DNA of 64,000 bases from Prevotella sp. (GTDB lineage Bacteria; Bacteroidota; Bacteroidia; Bacteroidales; Bacteroidaceae). Made by a program: the position numbers and the translations under genes. Position 1 is the first letter of the stretch, and each line of letters starts with the position of its first letter. The notes under the pieces were generated by a model, which saw only the letters and a list, made by a program, of their open reading frames with translations, had not been told where the DNA came from and did not search any database. Shown here piece by piece: positions 63,401 through 64,000 of the stretch. The DNA lies in NCBI GenBank assembly GCA_017471245.1, contig JAFUVB010000047.1:24835-88834 (forward strand). The letters are read 5' to 3'.

Positions 63401-63510
63401 TATGCACCCATATTTCGAGAGGCATAGTTTTTCTTGTCTCATGTTGAATTTATTATAGTGCAAAAGTATCAATTTATTCCAAAAAAATGGCATAGTTTGT
63501 TTCTTTTTAT

Positions 63511-63518
63511 TACCTTTG
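63511..63518 (+). promoter_or_regulatory. -7 box of the partial DUF1186-like gene
   Basis: TACCTTTG lies 30 bases upstream of the ATG at 63549. Confidence 0.55.
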
Positions 63519-63548
63519 TACACAAAATCCCCAAATATTATTGATATT

Positions 63549-64000
63549 ATGAGTCAGAATATATCAGAAAACGAATTAGATTTCGATGAAACATCTTACA
63601 CCTATCAGCATCCGGAATATCCCAAGACGTTGGAGATGGAGTATCCCTGGGTGGGTGAGGAACTATGCAAGCCCGAGAACGCCCTTGGCCTGAAACCTCA
63701 ACTCGTAAAGCGCATATTGGCCCTGCCAGCGGAGGCGCTGCGTCGGGATTTGGAACACCTTATCATGTATCATGTTGGTTTGACCTGTGACGAAATATCC
63801 GAAGACTACGATTCGGGCGACCAGTTCAACGGTGTTATCGGTGCGTCGCTTATTCTTTTGGCAGACGTAGGCAACGGAGAGAGCAGTCTTGACGTGGTAC
63901 TTGAGGTGATGCGTCAGTCACCAGACTTCAGCGAATATCACATTTGCGACTTGGGTGAAGACCTGTTCATTCCTACCATCTGTAAGTTGGGCCAGGAACA
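63549..64000 (+). CDS. Partial DUF1186-like protein, paralogue of the 51-52 kb gene
   Basis: The frame runs off the end of the window after about 150 codons. It starts MSQNISENELDFDETSYTYQ, then YQHPEYPKTLEMEYPWVGEE, ILALPAEALRRDLEHLIMYH and VLEVMRQSPDFSEYH, each matching the C-terminal half of the 51295-52788 protein. The N-terminal half of the relative is absent. It adds to the evidence for a local duplication. Confidence 0.75.
   Translation, partial: MSQNISENELDFDETSYTYQHPEYPKTLEMEYPWVGEELCKPENALGLKPQLVKRILALPAEALRRDLEHLIMYHVGLTCDEISEDYDSGDQFNGVIGASLILLADVGNGESSLDVVLEVMRQSPDFSEYHICDLGEDLFIPTICKLGQE

Overview
The window looks like a chromosome segment from a Bacteroidales bacterium, most likely Prevotella or a close relative. 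GC content is moderate, many promoters carry the Bacteroidetes -7 box (TAnnTTTG), and the gene content fits: a FadL/OmpP1-type porin, secreted proteins with type IX-secretion-like C-termini, tandem anaerobic C4-dicarboxylate carriers, MenA, a glutamine-dependent NAD synthetase, and Bacteroidales-type conserved families. No rRNA, CRISPR array, intact transposase or prophage was seen.

Layout. 1-7.1 kb: end of an unidentified gene, GH25 lysozyme, prmA, a Gly/Trp/Tyr-rich secreted protein, a FadL-like porin and a GH10-like hydrolase. 7.2-12.5 kb: ABC-F ATPase, engB, recR and an overlapping envelope cluster. 12.5-19.7 kb: two tRNA-Asp genes, DedA, a TPR protein, glnS and two Dcu carriers. 21-31.6 kb: nadE, a beta-helix lipoprotein, cdd, an RluA-type synthase, a tiny membrane protein, an HD protein, menA, a YggS-type PLP protein and a DbpA-like helicase. 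31.7-36 kb: serC-serA serine pathway, interrupted by a small four-helix-bundle gene with inverted-repeat flanks, then DUF1015 and YigZ-like genes. 36.7-42.3 kb: tRNA-Ser, an M6 protease, EFR1, nth, DUF2461 and greA.

42.4-64 kb is an accessory zone. It holds a DUF4160-DUF2442 pair, two loci sharing a ~280 bp promoter/leader, a candidate EVE-nuclease restriction enzyme, decayed alkD, zeta-toxin and YgjP genes, a polypeptide fusing an ECF sigma factor to an outer-membrane beta-barrel, a lipocalin, a dehydrogenase carrying a palindromic insertion, a frameshifted exonuclease-RecQ-UvrD helicase, and a duplication of tfoX and DUF1186-like sequence.

The most interesting signals are (1) the duplicated leader RNA, whose predicted stems show several compensatory base changes between copies, (2) the sigma-TM-barrel fusion, (3) unrelated intergenic tandem repeats that all have a 22 bp (or 44 bp) period, (4) large inverted-repeat elements in three places, and (5) a divergent pair of genes whose promoters predict leaderless mRNAs. 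All calls come from reading the sequence; no database search was run.
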